The notes beneath the pieces are model-generated. The model was not told the origin of the DNA and ran no database searches. It saw only the letters and a program-made list of their open reading frames with translations. Position numbers and translations under genes: made by a program. From assembly GCA_031276775.1 (NCBI GenBank), contig JAISML010000220.1:1-18004 (forward strand): 18,004 bases of DNA. The letters run 5' to 3'. Numbering within the stretch: the first letter of the stretch is position 1; every line of letters begins with the position of its first letter. The DNA is from Eubacteriales Family XIII. Incertae Sedis bacterium (GTDB lineage: Bacteria > Bacillota > Clostridia > Peptostreptococcales > Anaerovoracaceae). This document shows positions 5,101 to 12,106 of the stretch, piece after piece.

Positions 5101-8036
5101 ATCAAATACGCGCGGTGGCGACAAACGCGCGGGGAGATCAAAGCAAAGCCGAGGAAGGGATCATCGAATACAACAAAACGTACCCGGACATCTCCAAGGT
5201 GACGATGATCAATCTTACCCACGCAGGTTATGACGAGAAGAATCAGAAGGCGACGTACGGAGAGAATATCACCGAGATCGATTTTCTCGATTCCTCCGGC
5301 ATGATGCCGTATTATTCATTCGATCCGGTTGCGCCTCCGGTCTTCACTTTTGAGGTCGAATTCTTGAATCCCGGGGCGATCGGGGACAGTGTCAGCCTGA
5401 TCGTCACGGGCGCGAACGGGGAAAAACGGCGCGTGGACACATCCTATGTCGAAAGCCGGCGTGCGTGGGTGGGACGGGCGTCGTTTGATACGGCGAATCG
5501 CCCTGCGAAGGTAGGCATTGAATTTTCGGCAAATCCGGACGCGATCTCGTTTGAGATGAGCGGAGAGGAACTCGACGCCGCAGTTCAAAGCGATATGGAA
5601 CTGTGCGAAAACCTGCTCGCCATGCAACCGGAAGAATTGGATCTGTTCTCGGATGCGGTGCAATCCATTCTGGGCGCCATGGGTGCGACGGTGGATTTTG
5701 AGCCGGACGCGGAATACGCGGACGGGGAATTTGCATACGGAACCGAAACGATCAGGGTACGCGGAGAGGCCGTCGCAAAAACGGCGTACAGTCCGTTGTC
5801 CGATAGCGTCACGGAGGAAACGCTGTTGGCGCGGGGTTTTGAACAATTGCCCCAATCGAAGTATTTCAACAATGCGTTCCGTCGCGCAGACGGCTCCGCC
5901 GCGACTTATGCCTACCTCGATTCCCGGTTGCAGGTGACCGTCGAATACATCGACGGATCGGAGTCCCAACCTTTGGCAAATTCCGACATTTCCGCTTTGG
6001 GTGTCAATGATTCTTTCCATATAACGGAAAGAATCAATCAAGCGCTGGCGAAGGAGAAAGCCGCACAGGAAGAACTGCAGAGAATCAATGAAAGCATCAA
6101 AGCAGCGCTTGGAAACGCGGTCGGCGGGGATTGGAGCAAAATGGGGATCAGCTATATGATGGAGGAAGCCACAAGAACGCAACGCGCGATTGCGGCTTCC
6201 AGGAGCAGAATTGTGGAATATGCGTGGAAAATTGATCGGATGCAAAACATGGAGGGCAGAACCTTAGCCTGTGATACCACGACCGAGAATCTGAAGTTTT
6301 TCTTAGTGCAGGAAGAACGCCATTTGGATCGACTTGTTGTGCATCAAAATAAAGAAATGGCTGCCTCCGCATTCTCTTTCGTTTTGACTGTGACGGGTCT
6401 GACCGGTATAATTCCCAAAGTCAGTCAATACCTGCTGGATATCCAGAACATTGCTGATATGTTAAAATCTTTGCGTGATTTATATCGAAACAACCCGGTG
6501 AGATCGGAACTTTTCATCCGGGATCGCAACATGGATTATGTATTTAAAGCGGCAGATGCGGAGTACGTTGCCTGTATGGAAAAATGTCTGTCCTGCGATT
6601 GCGTATACAAAACCAAACCTTGTCCGCATGGCTGCGATCTTTACTGTACCTGCGAGGAAGAGGAACAAAGCGAACCCGTCGTTTCCATCCTCGATCCTTC
6701 CGGCTACGTGTACGAGGCCGTGCCGTCCAACCGCCTGAAGGGCGTGACCGCGACCGCTTATTACAAGGCGAAAGAAGAAGATATCTCCCTGTTGTGGGAT
6801 GCGGGCGCATACAGTCAGATCAATCCGATCCGCACCGATGCCGCGGGTTTTTACGCTTGGGATGTGCCGGAGGGCTTGTGGCAGGTGAAATACGAGATGG
6901 CGGGCTACGGAACGGCCTACAGCGCGTGGCTTCCCGTACCGCCTCCGCAACTGGAAGTCAATGTCGGTCTCGTTTCCAAAACCCCTCCGGTCGTGACCGG
7001 CGCGTACGTCTGGGAAGACGGCGTGGACGTCACTTTTTCCAAGTACATGAAGCCGGATACGGTGAACGCGGCGATTGCCGTTTTCGACAGAGCCGGGCAG
7101 CCCGTTTCCGGTCGCACGGTCGCGGTCGATTTGGAAGACGGCTTGGCTTCCGCTTTCCGCTTCGTTCCGGACAAACCGTTTGCAAACGGAGAACAACTGA
7201 CGGTCACGGTGGCGAAACGGGCCGAAAGCTACGCGGCCGTGTTCCCGGAGAAAGATTTTCAAACGGCGGCGGCCGTCCTGCTTCGCCCGAAAGAGATCAC
7301 GGCCGAAGACCTTGCGTTCACGTTTGGCGGGCATGGCATGCTGATCGCGCAGGTCACGCCGAACGCGGCGGCGGCAAACAGACGCGTGTTCATCGAATCC
7401 AATACGCCGTCCATCGCATCCGCGCCGGCGGAAGCGCTTACCGACGAAAACGGACGGATCAAAGTACATGTCGTCCCAAGTCTGCCGGGTACGGCATTCT
7501 TCACCCTGCGCGTGGAAGGCACGGATCTGAAAGCGCACGTATCCGCGGACATCACAATGCCGGGTTCCGGGGATTCGGGCAATCCGCATCATCCGGATCC
7601 CGACACGCCCGGATCTGATGTCCCGGGTCCCAACTCCCCCGAATCCGACACGCCGGATCCCGGTACGCCGAATCCGGTCTTGCCCGAACCCAATACGCCC
7701 GATCGCAACGCACCTGTCGCCGGCAGATCGACGGGCGGTACCGCAAGCGCGCAGACACATGCGCGCGATGCCGATATAAGCGGATTCGGAAGCGACGCCG
7801 ACGCCGGAAACGCCGGTTCCGCGCAGGAAAGCGTGCTTGCGGGAGACGGGGCGACCGTGCCGGAGACAGATCCCCGGATCAAAGACGAACCGACGCCGAC
7901 AAGCGAAAGCGCGGGGGAAAGCGGTGCGCAAAGCGGCAGGAACGCGGGATGGATCCCAACTTTTCTCATCCTTGCCGCCGGCGCCGTCTCAACCGTCTTG
8001 TTGCTGCGGTACAGAAAGAGACAGGCGCGGGGATAA
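2154..8036 (+). CDS. giant exported multidomain surface protein, membrane-anchored
   Basis: 1960 residues with a GGAGGGG SD before the ATG. The N-terminus is basic, with an NGTKRTNGTK-type repeat, then a signal peptide core (about 22-40) with likely cleavage near residue 46. Two homologous ~180-residue modules follow (about 71-235 and 249-405). A carboxypeptidase-regulatory-like beta domain lies near 507-570, with Ig-like regions around 929-1000 and 1018-1130. A helical, partly coiled-coil stretch covers about 1285-1440. An eight-cysteine cluster (1474-1500) precedes a second carboxypeptidase-regulatory-like domain (about 1507-1607), an SbsA-type Ig-like domain (about 1609-1700) and another Ig-like domain (about 1711-1803). 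A Pro/Asp/Thr-rich linker (about 1804-1860) leads to a C-terminal membrane helix (about 1933-1951) and a basic tail. No LPXTG motif is present, so anchoring is by the membrane helix. No catalytic motif was recognised; an adhesin or structural envelope role is inferred. Composition shifts toward AT over about 6000-6650. It is a single-gene unit with a long leader and is convergent with pilT. Confidence 0.9.
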   Translation: MNTVNGTKRTNGTKKKYRTITRSVLVVALILTMVTTALLPQSLASAPLSSAPIANTAIVVPPAVNRKPVQISQMRVRAYIDGRSVLRIDEGEILWVHDDAGAAPGRGGGANLPTVFDDLNYGYDDGNDNVDDGYRWTPKWHSNTKGWESAPGAFGDLSEGGYSEPLALSDLKLRFSALWNEQTFTDVRIFESAGSVTVHDTGTQGSLPQAEIVFDGAADAGASWYDVNIVFVTVVSIAGVPIQPSDVRLSQFRLRSYIDGYSLLRPEETGVAWHHFDTPAGAAPGRYGGTNLPTVFNDLDYGYDDGGDNVNDGYRWTPKWHSNTKGWESEPGDFGTLAEGGYSEPLSYAEMGLEPPFLPDAQTIVDTRLFEGRGTATANGPGIPKNGIAFDDTLHAGAAWYDIHVVIASVVIPPFALRAEIIDKDGEPVPGGYAINWYTGASETPVASGSVVTLPYDLSVGVNNIVFEARLTLGDELCRAYKAPEPQFAVLSNGEFVVRFNLAQIPLSKVVGRVTDGDGLPIPGAAIHISQQFSDRVLTSSDLYSDEDGIYEARLPKVKTAITAAKPGYFDAVIPDALSDASPDAVELRTARLIPDDQKAIFLSPVKRKAAADGKGEISALSSFANVDFALYNVTQDERMPRIRAQYPYLILFDEAPAAGDVIEIIASDRLGRTVAEPLRVTLDANLNAEAEVEFVEKGVLSASARGDNLALIFDASGDCVQNIRFTDVTRSEPLAEGAYTAVFMEDTGYLAKVSHIGKLAKLRLKAGEDFAQRSVAAANGRIAELGEIDLPKMNVEKLFYTKTAFFTANKSEVGAGFVNYRLEYELDDKYAASDETLSIELAEGLALYGDKDTVTLDGLPVAYTFENGILTVKTDRRGGVLRFCATSSGSGEQTAYAFLACVIDGADILQPLGTAEVKAKPLQLNYPKKTGRQQVIVSGYAAPGSSVSVYDNDAKIAKTVSNFSGRWEVAADLHKPYSVSTHQIRAVATNARGDQSKAEEGIIEYNKTYPDISKVTMINLTHAGYDEKNQKATYGENITEIDFLDSSGMMPYYSFDPVAPPVFTFEVEFLNPGAIGDSVSLIVTGANGEKRRVDTSYVESRRAWVGRASFDTANRPAKVGIEFSANPDAISFEMSGEELDAAVQSDMELCENLLAMQPEELDLFSDAVQSILGAMGATVDFEPDAEYADGEFAYGTETIRVRGEAVAKTAYSPLSDSVTEETLLARGFEQLPQSKYFNNAFRRADGSAATYAYLDSRLQVTVEYIDGSESQPLANSDISALGVNDSFHITERINQALAKEKAAQEELQRINESIKAALGNAVGGDWSKMGISYMMEEATRTQRAIAASRSRIVEYAWKIDRMQNMEGRTLACDTTTENLKFFLVQEERHLDRLVVHQNKEMAASAFSFVLTVTGLTGIIPKVSQYLLDIQNIADMLKSLRDLYRNNPVRSELFIRDRNMDYVFKAADAEYVACMEKCLSCDCVYKTKPCPHGCDLYCTCEEEEQSEPVVSILDPSGYVYEAVPSNRLKGVTATAYYKAKEEDISLLWDAGAYSQINPIRTDAAGFYAWDVPEGLWQVKYEMAGYGTAYSAWLPVPPPQLEVNVGLVSKTPPVVTGAYVWEDGVDVTFSKYMKPDTVNAAIAVFDRAGQPVSGRTVAVDLEDGLASAFRFVPDKPFANGEQLTVTVAKRAESYAAVFPEKDFQTAAAVLLRPKEITAEDLAFTFGGHGMLIAQVTPNAAAANRRVFIESNTPSIASAPAEALTDENGRIKVHVVPSLPGTAFFTLRVEGTDLKAHVSADITMPGSGDSGNPHHPDPDTPGSDVPGPNSPESDTPDPGTPNPVLPEPNTPDRNAPVAGRSTGGTASAQTHARDADISGFGSDADAGNAGSAQESVLAGDGATVPETDPRIKDEPTPTSESAGESGAQSGRNAGWIPTFLILAAGAVSTVLLLRYRKRQARG
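2364..3393 (+). repeat. tandem duplication of an N-terminal module (period 540 bp)
   Basis: Two copies, roughly 2364-2860 and 2898-3393, encode related modules. Both contain YIDG, AAPGR, NLPTVF, YGYDDG and WTPKWHSNTKGWES. The DNA is identical over 43 bp (2559-2601 and 3099-3141), exactly 540 bp apart. Flanking DNA has diverged, so the duplication is not brand new unless gene conversion keeps the core uniform. Confidence 0.9.
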
Positions 8037-8042
8037 ACGCAA

Positions 8043-8080
8043 CGGATCGGCGCGTGACTGCCGGCTTGCGCGCCGATCCG
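8043..8080 (+). other. 12-bp stem-loop after the giant gene
   Basis: CGGATCGGCGCG (8043-8054) is perfectly complementary to 8069-8080 around a 14-nt loop. It starts 6 nt after the stop codon. No T-run follows, so it is not a classic terminator by itself. It may protect the mRNA 3' end or act with the palindrome at 8145. Confidence 0.5.
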
Positions 8081-8120
8081 TGCACGCCGATCCGTACACG
8101 CCGATCCTGCGCCGATTTCC
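8071..8120 (+). repeat. 14-bp tandem repeats built on CGCCGATCC
   Basis: CGCCGATCC recurs at 8071, 8085 and 8099 with an exact 14-bp period (consensus CGCCGATCCGTRCA). A shorter, degenerate unit follows at 8110. The first copy is also the 3' arm of the stem-loop at 8043-8080. Replication slippage is the likely origin. Confidence 0.7.
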
Positions 8121-8144
8121 GTATCCGATCCTTGCCGGACGGTG

Positions 8145-8170
8145 AAATGGCGCTACAGCGCCATTTTCCT
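8145..8170 (+). terminator. intrinsic terminator between convergent genes
   Basis: AAATGGCGCT (8145-8154) and AGCGCCATTT (8157-8166) form a perfect 10-bp stem around a 2-nt centre, followed on the plus strand by TCCTTTTC. It should end the giant-gene transcript. The palindrome contains the last codons and TAG stop of pilT (8153-8155, minus), so it may also act on that transcript. Confidence 0.6.
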
Positions 8171-9214
8171 TTTCATCAATTCGGGTTGCGTGGCGAAAGA
8201 GATTGCGGTGAAATCCGCAATCTTTCTTTCTTTGTACAGCTTCAAAAGACTGCTGTCCATCGTGATCATCCCATCGGCCTGCGATGAGGTGATCACGCCG
8301 TCGATCTGGTGTATCTTGTTCTCCCGGATCATGTTCCGAATGGCGTCGTTTACGATCATCACCTCAAACACCGGCATGATCCGATCTTCGATGTTCGGAA
8401 TCAATTGCTGGGAAATGACGGATTGCAGAACCATGGCCAACTGAACCTTGATCTGCCCCTGTTGATTGGCGGGGAAAGCGTCCACGACCCGATCGATGGT
8501 GTTGGCCGCCCCCACGGTGTGAAGCGTGGATATGACCAAATGGCCCGTTTCGGCTGCGGTCATGGCGATGTTGATGGTGTCCGAATCGCGCAGCTCCCCG
8601 ATCAGGATGACGTCGGGAGCCTGTCGCAGAGCCGCCCGCAACGCGATCACATAGCTGTCGGTATCGAGTGAAATCTCCCTTTGACTGACGATGCTTTGTC
8701 CGTGCTTGTGCAGAAATTCAATCGGATCCTCCAACGTGATGATGTGCGCGTTGCGCGTCTTGTTGATCCTGTCGATCATACAGGACAATGTGGTGGATTT
8801 TCCGCTGCCGGCAGGTCCCGTGACCAAGACCAACCCTTTCTTCTTCCGGGTTTGCATGAGTACGATCTCGGGGATGCCGAGCGCGGAAGGATCCGGAAGA
8901 TCAAAAGCGACGACGCGGATGACGGCGGCGAGGGTTCCCCGCTGTTTGTAGGCGCTCACACGGAATCGGGCCACGCCCGGAAGTGAAAACGAGAAATCGT
9001 CGTCGCCTCCTTCTTTCACGCGCGCAATGTCGCGTTGCGCCGAGATCATGTATATTTCCTCCAGGAGAGCCGCCGTATCTTCCGGCAACAGGCGGTCGCC
9101 GGATACCTCTGTGATGACGCCGTTGATCTTGTAGGAGAGCGGCCGCCCGGAGATCATATATATGTCGGATGCGTTTCGCTCTGCGGCTGTTCTCAACAAA
9201 TTGTCCAATTCCAT
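8153..9214 (-). CDS. pilT: PilT-family type IV pilus ATPase
   Basis: This 353-residue cytoplasmic hexameric ATPase is of the PilT/secretion-ATPase family, which in most systems powers pilus retraction. Visible motifs are Walker A GPAGSGKST (133-141), the Asp box ITLEDPIE (159-166), Walker B VILIGELRD (202-210) and the His box ending in HLVISTLHT (225-233). Residues 1-100 form the PAS-like N-terminal domain with SDIYMISG. Length is usual for PilT and short for PilB, and there is no PilB-type N-terminal extension or Cys4 zinc site. The ATG at 9214 is chosen because AAGGAG lies 9-10 nt upstream; the in-frame start at 9241 lacks an SD. It is the last gene of the operon, 91 nt after the preceding gene, and the only motor gene in the window. 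Confidence 0.93.
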   Translation of the reverse strand: MELDNLLRTAAERNASDIYMISGRPLSYKINGVITEVSGDRLLPEDTAALLEEIYMISAQRDIARVKEGGDDDFSFSLPGVARFRVSAYKQRGTLAAVIRVVAFDLPDPSALGIPEIVLMQTRKKKGLVLVTGPAGSGKSTTLSCMIDRINKTRNAHIITLEDPIEFLHKHGQSIVSQREISLDTDSYVIALRAALRQAPDVILIGELRDSDTINIAMTAAETGHLVISTLHTVGAANTIDRVVDAFPANQQGQIKVQLAMVLQSVISQQLIPNIEDRIMPVFEVMIVNDAIRNMIRENKIHQIDGVITSSQADGMITMDSSLLKLYKERKIADFTAISFATQPELMKRKMAL

Positions 9215-9305
9215 ATGATTTTGCTCCTTATCCGTGCGCAATGCGCCTCCCGCCGTTCGGTGCGGCGCGTTCCCGCCACGACAAACCCTGTATCGGCGTC
9301 CGGCG

Positions 9306-9761
9306 CTATTCCATGATCAAGTCGCCCACGTCCAAGTCGGGTTCCCACTCACCTGTGGGAAGCGTCTGCCAGAGCGTCCTGTCGATCCGACCGTCGACCG
9401 CAACCGTCAACGCCACTTTGAGCGTTTTTTGACTGTTTATCCCCACTTCATATGTCACCGTGTCGCCGGAAACGCCTGGCGTCACGGCATAGCCCGCCTC
9501 CCTGAGTCTGTCCTGCCAACCCGGACCGGCTCGCACCGCCGCGTCCACCTCCGCGACCTTTTCTTCCGCAACGGCATCCGCTTTGTAGAAATCGCCCGTG
9601 GCGGCGGCCGTTTTTTCCGACAGGGTCAGATCCGCTTTGGCGGTGGTGATGGACAGAGCCGAAAACACGATCAGCACGAGGATGACGAGGATCGCGATGA
9701 TCGATGTGACGCCCATCGTCGTGCCGAAAGTCCCTTTTTTTGCGTTCGCGTTATTGGGCAT
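9306..9761 (-). CDS. type IV pilus operon membrane protein, unknown function
   Basis: 151 residues. A short basic N-terminus is followed by one strongly hydrophobic helix (about 17-38, with IIAILVILVLIVFSALS), then a soluble outer domain. The outer part starts with an Ala/Lys/Glu-rich helix and ends with a beta-rich, acidic stretch. This resembles pilus accessory or PilX-like minor components: one N-terminal helix and no clear prepilin peptidase site. Its start overlaps the end of the pseudopilin gene by 11 nt, with GGAAGTG upstream, so the two are translationally linked. The product likely sits in the cell membrane next to the pilus base. The specific role is unknown. Confidence 0.8.
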   Translation of the reverse strand: MPNNANAKKGTFGTTMGVTSIIAILVILVLIVFSALSITTAKADLTLSEKTAAATGDFYKADAVAEEKVAEVDAAVRAGPGWQDRLREAGYAVTPGVSGDTVTYEVGINSQKTLKVALTVAVDGRIDRTLWQTLPTGEWEPDLDVGDLIME

Positions 9762-10125
9762 AGGCTTTCACTTCCAAATTATATATGCTTTTGTCCCCGC
9801 TGTACACCTCTATATCGCAGACGGACATGCCGCCTTGTTCGGACGGTGAGAGGACGATTTTGAAAGCGGCGTCCCGCTCCGAGGCGACAGCCTGCCAATG
9901 CTTGTCGAAGTAGAGGGCGTCGGGCTGTCCGCCGGCGCCTTTGGATGCCTTGAACCTTTCCGCAGCGGACTCCGCCTTGATGACAGCCATGGTGAGATTC
10001 TTCGAATCCGAGCTGAAGCTGTACGCTTTTGCGAAGATCGACGTGCAAACGGCTGCGGCGATGGTGAAGATCAGGATCACCACCATCAGTTCAAACAGAA
10101 ATACCGCGGATTTTGATATTTTCAT
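9751..10125 (-). CDS. type IV pilin-like (pseudopilin) protein
   Basis: 124 residues from the ATG at 10125 (GGGAGG SD, 10 nt upstream). A GTG at 10143 is in frame, but its own codons contain that SD. The N-terminus reads MKISKSAVFLFELMVV, then a long hydrophobic helix. If cleaved after Ala7, the mature protein begins V-F-L-F-E-L with the conserved Glu at +5, as in type IV pilins. The usual Gly-Phe cleavage site is absent. The remainder is a small globular domain with only one cysteine outside the helix region, so no pilin disulfide loop is evident. It starts 4 nt after the DUF4860-like gene and overlaps the next gene by 11 nt. Confidence 0.82.
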   Translation of the reverse strand: MKISKSAVFLFELMVVILIFTIAAAVCTSIFAKAYSFSSDSKNLTMAVIKAESAAERFKASKGAGGQPDALYFDKHWQAVASERDAAFKIVLSPSEQGGMSVCDIEVYSGDKSIYNLEVKAYAQ

Positions 10126-10129
10126 CCCG

Positions 10130-10594
10130 CTATGTCCTCCCACTCAACGTGAGCGACTCCTCATTCCCTCCGGAATTTACAACGGTGACGATCAAAAGGG
10201 CTCCGTCGCGTTTCATCGTCATGGATCGGAGCGTCATGATCTGCTGTCCGTCGCCCGGCGATACCCGGTTGCCGCTTTTGACGAACAATTCGTACATCTT
10301 GCCGTCGTGGGCGTAGATCCACGATTCGTAATCCTGACCGCCATACTGTTCCGTCAGAACGAGAGCGTCCGAATCCCCCACTTTTTCGATGGCATACCGT
10401 CCGCCCGGACATTGCCTGAATTTCTCCGCAATGTACACGAGGGAAGTGCGCGTGTCGAAATTCGCCCGCAGTCTGTCCGCCGAGTGGGCGTAGACCTGCG
10501 CGCCGATCACGGCCACAGAGAGCGCCGACAATGCGAACACACCGAGCAACGTGATTGTGAACATCAGATTTACGACGTGCCGCCGCTTTCCCAT
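10130..10594 (-). CDS. DUF4860-like pilus-operon membrane protein
   Basis: 154 residues from the ATG at 10594, preceded by GGGAGAG; a GTG at 10600 is possible but too close to that SD. One membrane helix (about 10-35) is followed by an outer domain with RTSLVYIAEKFRQ and a later YAHDGKMYELFV segment. This pattern matches my recollection of DUF4860, a family found beside type IV pilus genes in Clostridia; the family label is from memory, not a search. It has the size and layout of a minor pilin or PilW/PilJ-like component. It starts 2 nt after the stop of the preceding gene, so translation is probably coupled. Confidence 0.78.
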   Translation of the reverse strand: MGKRRHVVNLMFTITLLGVFALSALSVAVIGAQVYAHSADRLRANFDTRTSLVYIAEKFRQCPGGRYAIEKVGDSDALVLTEQYGGQDYESWIYAHDGKMYELFVKSGNRVSPGDGQQIMTLRSMTMKRDGALLIVTVVNSGGNEESLTLSGRT

Positions 10595-10596
10595 GG

Positions 10597-10926
10597 TCAC
10601 TCTCCCAAGGCGAACAAACGAACGTTCGGCATGATGTTCTCCGCGACGGCCTGATAATAGTAGACATACTTTTCGCGATCCAACGCAAGACCGTAGTTTT
10701 CTTCGAGGTAATCAAGACCGGGAGGATATCTGCCCTCTATCGAATAGCACTGCACGGTAGCGCGGAGAACCGCTTCCTGGGCAATCTTCATCTGCTCTTC
10801 GTCCTGATTTGCGCCGAGGGCGTCGGCAAGACGCCATATGGCGATGAGGAGCGCAAGCGCGGCCACGACAAAGAAGAACATTCTGATCGTACCGCCCGAT
10901 TTTTTTTCTCTGAATACTCTTGCCAT
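10597..10926 (-). CDS. small pilus-operon membrane protein
   Basis: 109 residues. A basic N-terminus leads into one membrane helix (about 15-33), then a helix rich in Gln, Glu and Ala, then a tyrosine-rich tail with EGRYPPGLDYLEENYGL and a YVYYYQ stretch. The segment with CYSIEGRYPP resembles the post-helix region of pilins, where a helix is followed by a GxYP loop (family knowledge). However, the N-terminus lacks a prepilin cleavage motif and a +5 Glu. It is probably a minor pilin-like or platform-associated component. An AAGGA lies close to the ATG at 10926. The gene lies 21 nt after the pilC-like gene. Confidence 0.8.
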   Translation of the reverse strand: MARVFREKKSGGTIRMFFFVVAALALLIAIWRLADALGANQDEEQMKIAQEAVLRATVQCYSIEGRYPPGLDYLEENYGLALDREKYVYYYQAVAENIMPNVRLFALGE

Positions 10927-10947
10927 CTTCCTTCCCGTCCTCTGTCT

Positions 10948-11991
10948 TTACGCGATGGACGACATGACCGCCAAAAGCGGCAACATGGCGCTTAAAAGGA
11001 TCGCACCCACGATCACGCACAGGACGGCGACCATCGTGGGCTCTATGATCGAAATGAGATTGTCCATGCGTTCATCCGTCTGCGTTTCATAATCCTCCGC
11101 AATCCGTTCCATCACGCTGTCCAAATTTCCGGATTTGAATCCGAGCGTCAGCATCCGCGCTTCCATCCCCGTAAATATCTGCGTCTTTACCGCGGATTCG
11201 GAGAAAGCTTCCCCGGTTTCAAGCAACCTTTTCAGCGCTTCGACCCGCTTATGCATATCGAGGTTGTCCATGAGCGGCAAGGTCAGTTCCACAGCCTTGT
11301 CCACATCCACGCCGCTGGCCAGCATCAAGGCCATGCCGGAGGCAAATTTTCCCGAAGCCATCTTGCGCGACAGCCGTTTGAACAGGCCTTGACCGGCGCG
11401 GCTCAATGCATTTCGGCCGCCCGGCGTCAGACGCATGGCGATGAGGATCGCCGCGACGACGGCGATCGCGACGATGATCGCGACGGAATACCGGCTGATG
11501 ATGCTGCCGAGCGACATGGCGCCCGCGGCAAACGGCGACATTTCTCCGCCGAGCGACCGGAACACCTGATTGAAAATGGGCAACACTTTGACGACCAAAA
11601 TCAGGATGATGGCGAATAGGATAAAAAGCATGATCGCCGGATAGGTGATCGCGCTCTGCACGCTCTTCGCGATGTTGTGTTCCCGCGCGTAGTACCTGTT
11701 CAAAGAGTCGAGCGCCTGATCGAGACGCCCCGACGCTTCCCCGATTTCAATCATTTGCGTCATGTACACGGGAAACACACCTGTGTCTTTCAGCGCGGAG
11801 GCCAAGGGATTGCCCAATTCCAAAGACTCCAATATCCGCCCGAGCAGCGCTTTCGCGGCGGGCGTTTCGGAATCGTCCCTCAGAATCATGATGCTTTCCG
11901 ACAGCGGTATGCCCGTTTTTACGGTCAGCGCCAACTGCGCCGAAAACGCGGAAAGCTCTTCCGCCGAAAGCAGTCGCTTGTTGTTGCTCAT
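10948..11991 (-). CDS. pilC: type II secretion F family / PilC inner-membrane platform protein
   Basis: 347 residues from the ATG at 11991, where GGAGGG lies 4-5 nt upstream. The longer in-frame start at 12057 is in the promoter region. This is the membrane platform on which type IV pili or pseudopili are assembled. Two repeated T2SSF domains are visible, each with the IGE/SG or GFKSG type motif (IEIGEASGRLDQAL near 100 and LTLGFKSGNLDSVM near 295). Three membrane helices occur, around 145-170, 190-215 and 320-345. It is the first gene of the operon and directly follows a good promoter. Conventional pilC neighbours (pilB, pilD) are absent from the window. Confidence 0.93.
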   Translation of the reverse strand: MSNNKRLLSAEELSAFSAQLALTVKTGIPLSESIMILRDDSETPAAKALLGRILESLELGNPLASALKDTGVFPVYMTQMIEIGEASGRLDQALDSLNRYYAREHNIAKSVQSAITYPAIMLFILFAIILILVVKVLPIFNQVFRSLGGEMSPFAAGAMSLGSIISRYSVAIIVAIAVVAAILIAMRLTPGGRNALSRAGQGLFKRLSRKMASGKFASGMALMLASGVDVDKAVELTLPLMDNLDMHKRVEALKRLLETGEAFSESAVKTQIFTGMEARMLTLGFKSGNLDSVMERIAEDYETQTDERMDNLISIIEPTMVAVLCVIVGAILLSAMLPLLAVMSSIA

Positions 11992-12059
11992 TTTTCCCTC
12001 CAAATTTGACGTTGCGCCCATCCGTCGATTCCGTCGATCGCGCGCCGCCTTTCTCAACC

Positions 12060-12089
12060 ATTATATATGATTCGCGCTCCAATGCACAA
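12060..12089 (-). promoter_or_regulatory. promoter of the type IV pilus operon
   Basis: On the minus strand TTGTGC (12089-12084) and a perfect TATAAT (12065-12060) are separated by 18 bp. It lies between the transglutaminase gene stop (12107) and the pilC-like start (11991), leaving a leader of about 60 nt. Confidence 0.5.
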
Positions 12090-12106
12090 ATTGCCCGTGC
12101 AAATTG

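Noticed and set aside
7561..7760. LPXTG sorting signal in the Pro-rich linker
   Set aside because: The nearest string is LPEPN, more than 150 residues from the C-terminus and not followed by a hydrophobic segment.
6480..7931. 483-aa open frame on the minus strand
   Set aside because: It is antisense to the giant surface gene, arginine-rich, has no SD and no domain-like sequence. GC-rich coding DNA often leaves such frames open.
8071..8120. Short CRISPR array
   Set aside because: Units are 14 bp with no unique spacers, so this is a simple tandem repeat. No cas genes are present.
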